From positions 11,580 to 75,579 of the forward strand of contig UREE01000004.1 of assembly GCA_900546825.1 (NCBI GenBank): a DNA stretch of 64,000 bases. The letters run 5' to 3'. The notes under the pieces are model-generated. The model had not been told where the DNA came from and did not search any database. It saw only the letters and a list, made by a program, of their open reading frames with translations. Origin of the DNA: an uncultured Collinsella sp. Its GTDB lineage: Bacteria; Actinomycetota; Coriobacteriia; Coriobacteriales; Coriobacteriaceae. The translations under genes and the position numbers were made by a program. This document shows positions 47,096-54,412 of the stretch, one piece after another; position 1 is the first letter of the stretch, and the number at the start of each line of letters is the position of its first letter.

Positions 47096-48115
47096 GTGGG
47101 AACCGCGATCGACATGGCATTTGACGGCGCGACGCTTGCCGCCTGTCCGCTCTCGGCGCTGGTACTCTCGTTTGCCTTCTACGGTTTTTGCGGCTGGGTA
47201 TGGGAGTCGACAGTCTGCGCCATGCTCAACCACGGACGCTTTGCCAACAGCGGCTTTTTGCTAGGGCCGTGCTGTCCCATCTACGGTGCGGGCGGCATTG
47301 CGTGCTGGTTGCTGCTGCGTGGAATCCCAGACGCCTCGAGCCAGTTTGTCGCTGCCGCGCTCGTATGCAGCGTGATCGAATATAGCGTGGGCGTGCTGTT
47401 GGAAAAAACGACGGGTGCCCGGTTTTGGGATTACTCGCATCTGCCGTTTAACCTGCACGGACGCATCTGCCTGTACTGGGCCTGCGCGTTTGGCTTGGGT
47501 GCGTTGTGTATTTGCCGTTTAGTGGAGCCGGCATTGCTGGGGCTGCTTGGCCATCTGCCGGTGCTAATCGTGCGCTTGGCCGCCTTTATCGTCGCGGTCG
47601 CGATGATGGTCGATGCGGTGTGCTCGTTGGCGAGCTGGCGGCGTCTGTCCGATCAGCTTGAGCGTGTGCGTGCCGACCTTGCCGACCGCATCAATGAGTC
47701 GCTTGCCGACGCCTCCGACTCTATGCTCGAACGTATTCCCGATTCGGCGATTGACTCGGTGGCGCAGACGCATATCCGCGGTCGCGCCGTTAACGCTTGG
47801 CTGGCCGAGCTGGGCGACGCGGCGCTCGATGCCCTGCGCGAGAAGACTTCGATGCCGACGTTTATCTCGGATGGTGCTCGCGGCCTGGCGCTCGCTGCCC
47901 GCCGCGTGGCCGATGCCGCGCCGAGTATGCCGCGTCCGTCGCTCGGTCGTCGCCTTGCCGGCAAGCGCATGAGCCGCCCGGTACCGAGCGTGTCACTCAG
48001 CCGCCGCGACCTACGCTTCTTTAACGCCTTCCCGCGTCTGCGCATCAATCGTTACGAGGGTGTCATTCGAGCTACCGACCTCCGCGACCGAGCCCGCGAG
48101 CTGTTCCGGCGCTAG
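47096..48115 (+). CDS. CmpB-family putative ABC permease-like membrane protein
   Basis: 339 residues. Five to six N-terminal helices carry the family marks FYGFCGWVWESTVC, NSGFLLGPCCPIYGAGG, and TGARFWDYSHLPFNLHGRICLYW. The C-terminal 150 residues are soluble and helical. GTG 47096 is three bases after the previous stop; ATG 47114 is an alternative. The role is unproven despite the ABC-transporter name. Confidence 0.8.
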   Translation: MGTAIDMAFDGATLAACPLSALVLSFAFYGFCGWVWESTVCAMLNHGRFANSGFLLGPCCPIYGAGGIACWLLLRGIPDASSQFVAAALVCSVIEYSVGVLLEKTTGARFWDYSHLPFNLHGRICLYWACAFGLGALCICRLVEPALLGLLGHLPVLIVRLAAFIVAVAMMVDAVCSLASWRRLSDQLERVRADLADRINESLADASDSMLERIPDSAIDSVAQTHIRGRAVNAWLAELGDAALDALREKTSMPTFISDGARGLALAARRVADAAPSMPRPSLGRRLAGKRMSRPVPSVSLSRRDLRFFNAFPRLRINRYEGVIRATDLRDRARELFRR

Positions 48116-48313
48116 CCAGAGCGGAGCCAAGCGAGCCCTTCTCGTTCGCACGTTTCCCGTTCGTTTCGCGTCCGTTGCCGCGCCGTTTCCAAGATTGCGG
48201 TGCCGTTTCCATTCGACAACGCAGCGTTTAACAACGCCGTATCTGGTCTACACCAGTTGCCCCTCGGCCGCATCATGAGCGCCGACAACGTTCATGCGAC
48301 CAAGGGGGAGCGA

Positions 48314-49591
48314 ATGTACGATACGGGATCGACAACGTTTATGCTCATCTGCACCATGCTCGTGTTTTTAATGACACCGGGTCTGGCGTTTTTCTATGGC
48401 GGCCTGTCCAGGCGCAAAAATGTCATCAACACCATGCTTATGTGCTTTGGCGCCATTGGCCTGGTTGGTGTGCTGTGGATTGTTGCCGGCTGGTCGCTGG
48501 CCTACGGTGGCGACGGTTCTAGCCCGTTTATTGGCGGCTTTGACCAGTTGCTGTGCCTGCCGGTGCTCAACCAGGTGCTGCAGGCGGCCGAGGGCAATGC
48601 TGCGGATGGTGCCGTCTACCCTCAGATCATCAACATCGCCTTCCAGATGGCGTTTGCCATGATCACCGCCGCTATCGTTACGGGCAGTCTGGCAGGCCGC
48701 GTTAAGTTTGGTGCCATGACGGCCTTCCTGGGCATTTGGCTGCTCGTGGTCTATGCGCCGCTCGCCCACATGGTTTGGGGCGGCGATGGTTCCTTTATCG
48801 GCGACATCATCGGCGCGCTCGACTTTGCCGGCGGCGACGTGGTACACATTTCGTCCGGTCTCACGGGCCTGATTCTCTGCTTAATGCTCGGCCGTCGTCG
48901 CGGCTTTGGCATGGTGAGCTACCGTCCGCATAACGTGCCGTTTGTGGCGCTGGGCGCCGGTCTACTTTGGTTTGGTTGGTTTGGCTTTAACGGCGGCAGC
49001 GAGTTTAAGGCCGACGCCGTGGCGGCACTCGCCATCCTCAACACCGTGACGGCCAGCGCGGCGGGCATGGTCTCGTGGCTTGTCGTCGAGCGCGTGCACA
49101 CCGGTCGCCCCACGCTGGTGGGTGCCAGCACCGGTCTGGTTGCGGGCCTTGTGGTGGTCACGCCGGGTGCGGGCTTTGTCGAGCCGTGGGCAGCGCTGGT
49201 CATGGGCCTGATCGTCTCGCCCGTCTGTTACCTGGCCATCAGCCATCTTAAGACCAAGTTTGGCTACGACGATGCGCTCGACGCGTTCGGTTGCCACGGT
49301 ATCGGCGGCATCTTGGGCGGTGTGCTCACGGGCCTGTTCTGCGTGCCGGAGCTCTCGTGGACCGGTAAGGGCGGCCTGTTCTACACGGGCGACGTGTCGC
49401 TGCTTGTCTCGCAGGTTCTGGGCATTGTGGTGACGGTCGTTATTGTGCTGGTGCTCGACTTGGTGATCGCCGCGGTGGTCAAGGCACTGTTCCACGGCAG
49501 CCTGCGTGTGGACGAGGCCGACGAGGCGCTGGGTCTGGATGCGAGTCAGCACGGCGAGAGCGCCTATCCTTCTTTCTCCGGACTCGATTAG
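48314..49591 (+). CDS. amt: ammonium transporter
   Basis: A 425-residue Amt/Rh channel with about eleven helices. FFYGGLSRRKNV, then the pore region WRAPLAHMVWGG-like segment (YAPLAHMVWGGDG), HISSGLTGLI and DDALDAFGCHGIGGILGG with the conserved His are visible. ATG 48314 follows GGGGGAG; the frame from 48200 has no site. A PII gene follows, the standard pairing for regulated ammonium uptake. Confidence 0.92.
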   Translation: MYDTGSTTFMLICTMLVFLMTPGLAFFYGGLSRRKNVINTMLMCFGAIGLVGVLWIVAGWSLAYGGDGSSPFIGGFDQLLCLPVLNQVLQAAEGNAADGAVYPQIINIAFQMAFAMITAAIVTGSLAGRVKFGAMTAFLGIWLLVVYAPLAHMVWGGDGSFIGDIIGALDFAGGDVVHISSGLTGLILCLMLGRRRGFGMVSYRPHNVPFVALGAGLLWFGWFGFNGGSEFKADAVAALAILNTVTASAAGMVSWLVVERVHTGRPTLVGASTGLVAGLVVVTPGAGFVEPWAALVMGLIVSPVCYLAISHLKTKFGYDDALDAFGCHGIGGILGGVLTGLFCVPELSWTGKGGLFYTGDVSLLVSQVLGIVVTVVIVLVLDLVIAAVVKALFHGSLRVDEADEALGLDASQHGESAYPSFSGLD

Positions 49592-49593
49592 CA

Positions 49594-49701
49594 GCACGGC
49601 TTTCCCAGGCACCCGACCTTGCCCCTCAAACCGTCGCTTGCGTACCGAAGTACGCGGCGCTTCTCTTTCGGGGCAATCTCGGGCACCTGGAAAACCCGTG
49701 C
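49594..49701 (+). repeat. two-tier inverted repeat F between amt and glnK
   Basis: 49594-49625 pairs with 49670-49701 at 26 of 32 positions. The inner stem GCGTAC-CGAA-GTACGC (49640-49655) is perfect. It sits inside the presumed amt-glnK operon, starting three bases after the amt stop. Confidence 0.75.
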
Positions 49702-49747
49702 CATGTGAAGGACAATTCATTTCTTTTATTGAAGAGAGGAATTCACT

Positions 49748-50086
49748 ATGAAGAAAATTACGGCTATCGTGCGCCAGGAGAAGCTTGAGGTTCTTAAAGA
49801 CGCGCTGTTTGCTGCCGATGTTCGCGGTATGACTATCAACCAGGTGCAGGGCTGCGGCGCACAGCATGGCTGGAAGGAATACGTACGCGGCAACGAGCTG
49901 CTCGTCAACACGATCCCTAAGGTGCAGTTCACCCTCATCTGCGCCGATGAACATGTCGACGGAATTGTCGACATCATCTGCAACGCCGCCCGCACCGGCG
50001 CCGTCGGCGACGGCAAGATCTGGGTCGAGCCGGTCGAGGAAGTCATCCGCATCCGCACCGGCGAACACGGCCCCGCCGCGGTGTAG
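49748..50086 (+). CDS. glnK: PII nitrogen regulatory protein without the T-loop tyrosine
   Basis: A 112-residue PII protein that binds Amt and senses ATP and 2-oxoglutarate. KKITAIVRQEKLEVLKDAL and GAVGDGKIWVEPVEEVIRIRTGE are canonical. The T-loop reads CGAQHGWKEYVRGNELLVNTIPKV: position 51, the uridylylated Tyr in enterobacterial PII, is Leu. Uridylylation at that site is impossible. ATG 49748 follows GAAGAGAGGA. Coupled to amt by context. Confidence 0.93.
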   Translation: MKKITAIVRQEKLEVLKDALFAADVRGMTINQVQGCGAQHGWKEYVRGNELLVNTIPKVQFTLICADEHVDGIVDIICNAARTGAVGDGKIWVEPVEEVIRIRTGEHGPAAV

Positions 50087-50160
50087 AATCGACCGCCTAC
50101 CATCCGCAACGTTAAAATGCTGCAATGAGGCACAAGACTTGCGTTGCGGATGGGCGGATT

Positions 50161-50823
50161 ATGGGTCGCAATAAATATCCCGAGGAGACGGTCGCGAAGA
50201 TTCTCGACGCGGCACTGGAGCTATTCTGCGCACAGGGTTATGAGGGGACGAGCATTCAAGATATCGTTGACCGTCTTGATGGCATGACCAAGGGCGCTGT
50301 CTATCATCACTTCAAGAGCAAAGAAGAGATTTTCAATGCCGCGTTTGATCGGGCGATGACTCCGATTGTTGAGCACCGTCGCTCGATGCTTGGCGTCGGT
50401 AATATGACCGGCGCCCAAAAGCTAAAAAGGCTTTACGCTCCCGAGTCCGTTGTTCCGCAAATTGAGCTATGGGCACGTATGCGTCCTGCAGCAGATCCGG
50501 TAAAAAGCTCGCGTCTTCTGGCGATGCAGTACCAGGGCTCGTTTAACGAGTCTGCCGATGGCTATCTCTTGCCGGTGATCGAGGAGGGCATCGCCGACGG
50601 ATCCATTGCGTGCGAATGCCCGCGTGAAGCGGCGGAGGCCGTATCGTTGTTGGCGAATCTTTGGCTGCTGCCGCTGTTCCGTCCGCTTGAGACCAAGGAT
50701 CGAATGCTCGCTCGCGCTCAATGTTTGGCGCAGATGGCTGCCGCGGTGGGACTCGATTTGGGGGAAGAAGTGCTTCAGACAACGGCGCAGATTTGGGACG
50801 TATGGGACCGCGCCGGGTGGTAA
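50161..50823 (+). CDS. TetR-family regulator
   Basis: 220 residues. The N-terminal helix-turn-helix is ILDAALELFCAQGYEGTSIQDIVDRLDGMTKGAVYHHFKSKEEIF. The ligand domain is helical and unassigned. MGRNKYPEETV from ATG 50161 looks like a natural start; ATG 50125 is an alternative. It sits just upstream of an MFS exporter with dyads between, so it probably represses that exporter. Confidence 0.85.
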   Translation: MGRNKYPEETVAKILDAALELFCAQGYEGTSIQDIVDRLDGMTKGAVYHHFKSKEEIFNAAFDRAMTPIVEHRRSMLGVGNMTGAQKLKRLYAPESVVPQIELWARMRPAADPVKSSRLLAMQYQGSFNESADGYLLPVIEEGIADGSIACECPREAAEAVSLLANLWLLPLFRPLETKDRMLARAQCLAQMAAAVGLDLGEEVLQTTAQIWDVWDRAGW

Positions 50824-50828
50824 TATAG

Positions 50829-50841
50829 ATACCAACGGTAT
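50829..50841. promoter_or_regulatory. dyad 1, candidate TetR operator
   Basis: ATACC-AAC-GGTAT just after the regulator stop; its right half GGTATGTA recurs in dyad 2. Confidence 0.35.
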
Positions 50842-50856
50842 GTAATAGATTTGAGA

Positions 50857-50874
50857 GGGCAGCTCCGGCTGCCC
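50857..50874 (+). terminator. terminator after the TetR gene
   Basis: GGGCAGC-TCCG-GCTGCCC followed by TTTT. Confidence 0.8.
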
Positions 50875-50889
50875 TTTTCAAGTCGATAA

Positions 50890-50910
50890 ATACATACTAG
50901 TGGTATGTAT
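50890..50910. promoter_or_regulatory. dyad 2, candidate TetR operator before the MFS gene
   Basis: ATACATAC-TAGTG-GTATGTAT is a perfect 8-bp dyad, immediately upstream of the MFS ribosome site. Confidence 0.5.
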
Positions 50911-50923
50911 AGGGGGTGGGCTT

Positions 50924-52186
50924 ATGGCTGGCCTGAGAGACGTCGGTGTCTCGTTGAAATCAAAAACAGTGCGGTCAATCAGGCTCGCGGAACTTCTGGT
51001 TGCGCAGCTGTGCACGTATTCGATGCTGTCGGCGCTGTGCTTTGCGTATCCACTTTACTTGTTCGATCGCAGTGGATCGTCAACGTTATATGGCGTCGTC
51101 GCGGCGATAGCGTTCATACCCGGCGTACTTGCAACTTCGGCTGGCGGAATCTTGGCGGATAGGGGAAGACATCGCGAGGTCCTCGTGGCCCTCGGCATTG
51201 CTCTGATGACTGCATCACTGCTGTCTATCCCCATGAAGCGCTCGTTGCCTCTTGCGGTCGTCGTAGTAGCGATACTTTGTGTTCAATATGGTGTTCAATC
51301 GCTGCTAAAGCCAATGCTCCAAATTGAGACGGTGCGCATGGCGGGTGAAAAGAAGGTTGAGCGGGCCACTGCATTGGTTTCGCAGGTGACCATGGTGAGC
51401 AATATCTTGGGTCCTGTGGTCGGGACGGCAGTCTATGGGTGCTTTGGCATCGATGCTCTTTGCACAACCGCGTCGGTGGCGTTTGCGATTTCAGCTCTCT
51501 TGTTTGGGGTCGCACTCAAGCAAAATGCCTCATCTGAAACGATGGGAGACGGCGCGACTCGCACGACATGCCGAAACGATTTTCGGGAGTCGATTCGGTA
51601 TCTGTTGCAAAATGCATCATTGGTCGCTGTGATTTTGCTTGCGGCCGTTTTGAACCTTGCGTTGGTTGGGCTAACGATTGGCGCTCCCATTATTGTTACA
51701 AAGCATCTCGGCATGCAATCGTCCTGCGTTGGGATAGTTGAGGTTGCTCTGGGCTTGGGTGGTCTTACCGGCAGTGGCTTGGTCGGCATTTGGCCGCATC
51801 GCTTTTCTTTCAATGGCATATGTCGATATGTTGCGATGATCTGTTTTGGAGTCGCGCCGATCATTGTCGCGCTATTGTGCGGCACTGATGTATGTGCGTT
51901 CGCCGTGTTTGCAGTTGGTTCGGCATGGGTCATGGTGTGGGCAAGCATTGCGTCGGTTGAAATCATCGCGTTTGTTCAGCGGGCAGCGCCGACTGAGCTC
52001 TGCGGAAAAGTGCTTTCGGTCGTTTACATGGTCCTTTCCTGCGCAACGTCTATCGGCCAATTGACGTACGGGGCTGCATATGATCGATGGACACCAGCGA
52101 TTGTATTCGCAGCCATGTTGGCGGTGCTGACGTTGACGACGGTGCTGTTTTATCGTCTGAAAAATCGCTTGCGGCGATTGTCTTGA
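50924..52186 (+). CDS. MFS transporter
   Basis: 420 residues with about twelve transmembrane segments. GILADRGRHREVLVAL is the loop 2-3 motif of drug/enterobactin-type exporters. ATG 50924 is seven bases from AGGGGG. Likely an efflux pump controlled by the upstream TetR protein. The substrate is unknown. Confidence 0.85.
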   Translation: MAGLRDVGVSLKSKTVRSIRLAELLVAQLCTYSMLSALCFAYPLYLFDRSGSSTLYGVVAAIAFIPGVLATSAGGILADRGRHREVLVALGIALMTASLLSIPMKRSLPLAVVVVAILCVQYGVQSLLKPMLQIETVRMAGEKKVERATALVSQVTMVSNILGPVVGTAVYGCFGIDALCTTASVAFAISALLFGVALKQNASSETMGDGATRTTCRNDFRESIRYLLQNASLVAVILLAAVLNLALVGLTIGAPIIVTKHLGMQSSCVGIVEVALGLGGLTGSGLVGIWPHRFSFNGICRYVAMICFGVAPIIVALLCGTDVCAFAVFAVGSAWVMVWASIASVEIIAFVQRAAPTELCGKVLSVVYMVLSCATSIGQLTYGAAYDRWTPAIVFAAMLAVLTLTTVLFYRLKNRLRRLS

Positions 52187-52247
52187 CGCGCTGGGGCACC
52201 GTGAATTTGCGGAGGCGGTGGCCCGCCGCGCCGGGACGGCATTGTTT

Positions 52248-52301
52248 GGGCATGCCTCTCTTTCGTCTACAATATCGTGCAGACGAAGGAGAGGCATGCC
52301 C
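52248..52301 (+). promoter_or_regulatory. long palindrome covering the HAD ribosome site and start
   Basis: 52248-52268 is the inverted repeat of 52281-52301, 20 of 21 bases. The right arm contains AAGGAGAGG and the upstream ATG. The 12-base loop contains ACAATAT. If transcribed, the ribosome site would be sequestered. Confidence 0.75.
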
Positions 52302-53159
52302 ATGATCAAGATGTTCGCGAGTGACTTAGACGGAACGCTGCTTAACGCCCTGCACGAGGCAGATAGGACTATCCGCCGCGCCATTCGCGAGCTGACTGAG
52401 GCTGGCCTGCATGTGGTTCCCGCGACTGGACGCTCGACGTTGCCGATCGGCGAGCATGGCTTTACGGGCCTGGCGCTTGACGCCTGCTGCTCCAATGGGT
52501 CCATCGTGCGCGACAGCCATGGCGAGGTGCTCAAGACCTGGACCATCGACCCGCAGGTTACCGAGGAGCTGCTCAAGGCGTTCCCGGACATTTGCTTTGA
52601 CTGCTCCACGCCCGATGGCATGTTTTCGAGTGGATCGTTCGAGATGCATCAGGCAGGCTTTAAAAAGGACAGCCCCATCAAGCGCATCGTGATGCGCGGC
52701 ATGCGTGCGCGTGGCGGGTACCACGAGGAACAGTATTTCGACCAGTCGATTGGCGACATCTTGCGCCACGATGTGTGCAAGATCAACTGCCGCGTGACCT
52801 CGCGCGAGCTGGAGCGCGACCTTAAGGCGTATCTTGCCGAGCGTTCCGATCGCGTGGTCAACGCGCCGTTTGACCCCGTTATGTTCGAGATTACGGACGT
52901 GACGTGCAACAAGGGCGAGAGTGTTGCCTGGCTGGCGGGCTACTACGGTATTGCCGAGGACGAGGTCGCGGTCTACGGCGACGGTGGCAACGACATCGCC
53001 ATGCTCAAACGCTTCCGCCACAGCTACGCGACCAAAAACGCAAGCGATGCAGCTAAGGCCGCCGCGAGCGCGACCATCGGCAGCTGCATGGCCCACGCCG
53101 TCCCCAAACACATGCTCGCCACCATGAGCAAGCAGAACCCCTGCACCATCATCGAATAA
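52302..53159 (+). CDS. HAD-superfamily Cof-type phosphatase
   Basis: 285 residues. The nucleophile motif is FASDLDGTLLN, then the Thr motif ATGRS, and VYGDGGNDIAMLK with the metal aspartates. The cap domain sits between. Typical sugar-phosphate phosphatase; the substrate is unknown. ATG 52302 is preferred over ATG 52296 because of spacing to GGAGAGG. Confidence 0.88.
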   Translation: MIKMFASDLDGTLLNALHEADRTIRRAIRELTEAGLHVVPATGRSTLPIGEHGFTGLALDACCSNGSIVRDSHGEVLKTWTIDPQVTEELLKAFPDICFDCSTPDGMFSSGSFEMHQAGFKKDSPIKRIVMRGMRARGGYHEEQYFDQSIGDILRHDVCKINCRVTSRELERDLKAYLAERSDRVVNAPFDPVMFEITDVTCNKGESVAWLAGYYGIAEDEVAVYGDGGNDIAMLKRFRHSYATKNASDAAKAAASATIGSCMAHAVPKHMLATMSKQNPCTIIE

Positions 53160-53188
53160 TGTGACAAAGGGACTGTCCCTTTGTCACA
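53160..53188. repeat. GTGACAAAGGGA hairpin, left copy
   Basis: TGTGACAAAGGGA (53160-53172) pairs perfectly with TCCCTTTGTCACA (53176-53188). A less perfect copy at 53571-53597 is in the same orientation; together they bracket the small-toxin locus. Confidence 0.85.
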
Positions 53189-53211
53189 GTGGGGACTAAC
53201 TTCTTTAAACA

Positions 53212-53225
53212 CGAACAAATATTCG
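53212..53225. promoter_or_regulatory. LexA-like box before the small membrane peptide
   Basis: CGAACAAATATTCG matches CGAAC-N4-GTTCG with one mismatch and overlaps the proposed -35 region. Confidence 0.4.
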
Positions 53226-53251
53226 CATATCTAACTGCGCTTTGATAGAAT
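53222..53251 (+). promoter_or_regulatory. promoter of the small membrane peptide
   Basis: TTCGCA (53222-53227), 18 bases, TAGAAT (53246-53251). The -10 and the next bases (CGGTGTCGTTGACGGCAG) mirror the antisense promoter at 53510-53538. Confidence 0.45.
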
Positions 53252-53315
53252 CGGTGTCGTTGACGGCAGTTCCATGTGCCGGGCAGCGCCCTCCATTTGA
53301 TGGGAGGTGATGCCC

Positions 53316-53441
53316 ATGACCGATTTGATTGATTTCGTGAGACTTCTGACCGCCGTGGTCTCGTTCTTCACGGCGCTTGTCGGCCTTTCCGAGGCACTCA
53401 AGCAGCGTTCGAAGCGCAACAGAAGGGGTCGCCGCCGCTAA
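53316..53441 (+). CDS. 41-residue membrane peptide, probable type I toxin
   Basis: A single hydrophobic helix (about 7-28: FVRLLTAVVSFFTALVGLSEA) is followed by a very basic tail (KQRSKRNRRGRRR). GGAGGTGAT, an almost perfect ribosome site, precedes ATG 53316. Size and layout match Fst/TisB-like toxins that insert in the inner membrane. It has its own promoter and a convergent promoter on the other strand. It was not homology-tested. Confidence 0.7.
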   Translation: MTDLIDFVRLLTAVVSFFTALVGLSEALKQRSKRNRRGRRR

Positions 53442-53453
53442 GGCGTTGACCCC
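53425..53453. terminator. hairpin shared by the toxin and its antisense RNA
   Basis: GGGGTC (53425-53430) pairs with GACCCC (53448-53453); GCCGCC with GGCGTT extends the stem imperfectly. It overlaps the toxin stop codon. T-runs are weak on both sides. Confidence 0.5.
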
Positions 53454-53503
53454 CTAATGCAAACAACGGCGCTGCCCAGCCAGCTACAACTTGGGCTGCC
53501 GTC
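53425..53503 (-). ncRNA. candidate antisense RNA of the toxin locus
   Basis: A transcript from the minus-strand promoter would start near 53503 and run into the 3' end of the toxin gene, ending at the shared hairpin. Its 5' end, GTGTCGACGGCAG, nearly repeats the toxin leader GTGTCGTTGACGGCAG. A stem (GCCCA/TGGGC) can form within it. The boundaries are estimates. Confidence 0.4.
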
Positions 53504-53509
53504 GACACT

Positions 53510-53538
53510 ATTCTACCCACGAATGACATTTTGGACAA
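53510..53538 (-). promoter_or_regulatory. convergent antisense promoter
   Basis: On the minus strand TTGTCC (complement of 53533-53538), exactly 17 bases, TAGAAT (complement of 53510-53515). Confidence 0.6.
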
Positions 53539-53570
53539 TCGGTAATGCCGCTCCAAAAGCCAGGCGGGTT

Positions 53571-53597
53571 GTGACAAAGGGACTGCCCCCTCGTCAC
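53571..53597. repeat. GTGACAAAGGGA repeat, right copy
   Basis: GTGACAAAGGGACTG is identical to the left copy at 53161; the second half, CCCCCTCGTCAC, has diverged from perfect pairing. Confidence 0.7.
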
Positions 53598-53633
53598 ATT
53601 CTAAATATTGCCTTTACGTGTTGATACACACGG

Positions 53634-53669
53634 TGTGCAATAATACTCGCACTGTGCAATAGCGCACAG
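53634..53669. promoter_or_regulatory. repeats upstream of the second TetR gene
   Basis: TGTGCAATA occurs at 53634-53642 and 53653-53661, and CTGTGC (53652-53657) pairs with GCACAG (53664-53669). Candidate autoregulatory operator. Confidence 0.35.
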
Positions 53670-53690
53670 GCTGAGTAACAAGGAGGACGC

Positions 53691-54401
53691 TTGTCCCAGC
53701 TCGAGAAATGCGATCGCCGGTCCCTTCGCTCGCAGCGTGCCCTTCGCCAGGCACTTGCCAGCGAGCTTGCCGAAAGCGGCGACCTTTCGCGCATTAATGT
53801 CGCGTCGCTCACCGAGCGTGCTGGCCTTACGCGCCGCACGTTCTATTCGCACTACCGCGATATCCCCGACTTTATCAATCAAATCGAGGACGGCTTGCTG
53901 GCCGAGATCCGTGAGCGCATTGAGCTCATCACCGCAGCTCATCTGCCTGATCTCTATCACAACATCGATGAGCTCGAGCCGGCGCCCGGTTCGGTTGAGC
54001 TGCTGCGTTATCTTGCGGCCAACCGCGACTTAATCGGTGTGCTGCTGGGTCCGGGCGGCGACCAGGCCTTCATTAAAAGGATCATCGACACCGCGCGTGA
54101 GGCTGTGGTGCCGCGTGCGCAGACGGGCATTCTGGGTCTGGCGCTGGGCACGTTCTTTGACTACTACGTCACCTACGTCGTGAGTGCCGAGGTCGGCATG
54201 ATTCAGCGCTGGTTTGAGCGTGGGCTCACCGAATCGCCCGAGGCCATGGCGCGCATTATGACGGTGCTCGCTTTTGTGCGCCCCGGCGACCTGTATGGCC
54301 AACCCATCGATATCAACGTGCCGGAATACGGCATGAAGCTATTGAACTTGCAGCTCGAGGACGCGGCCGACACCGCTGCAACCGTCGAGTCCAACAACTA
54401 A
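53691..54401 (+). CDS. TetR/AcrR-family regulator
   Basis: 236 residues starting at TTG 53691 behind AAGGAGG. The DNA-binding domain is LRQALASELAESGDLSRINVASLTERAGLTRRTFYSHYRDI. The C-terminal domain holds LGTFFDYYVTYVVSAEVGMIQRW. It lies 11 bases upstream of the giant activase, so it probably belongs to the same transcript or regulates it. Confidence 0.85.
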   Translation: MSQLEKCDRRSLRSQRALRQALASELAESGDLSRINVASLTERAGLTRRTFYSHYRDIPDFINQIEDGLLAEIRERIELITAAHLPDLYHNIDELEPAPGSVELLRYLAANRDLIGVLLGPGGDQAFIKRIIDTAREAVVPRAQTGILGLALGTFFDYYVTYVVSAEVGMIQRWFERGLTESPEAMARIMTVLAFVRPGDLYGQPIDINVPEYGMKLLNLQLEDAADTAATVESNN

Positions 54402-54412
54402 GAGGAGAGACA

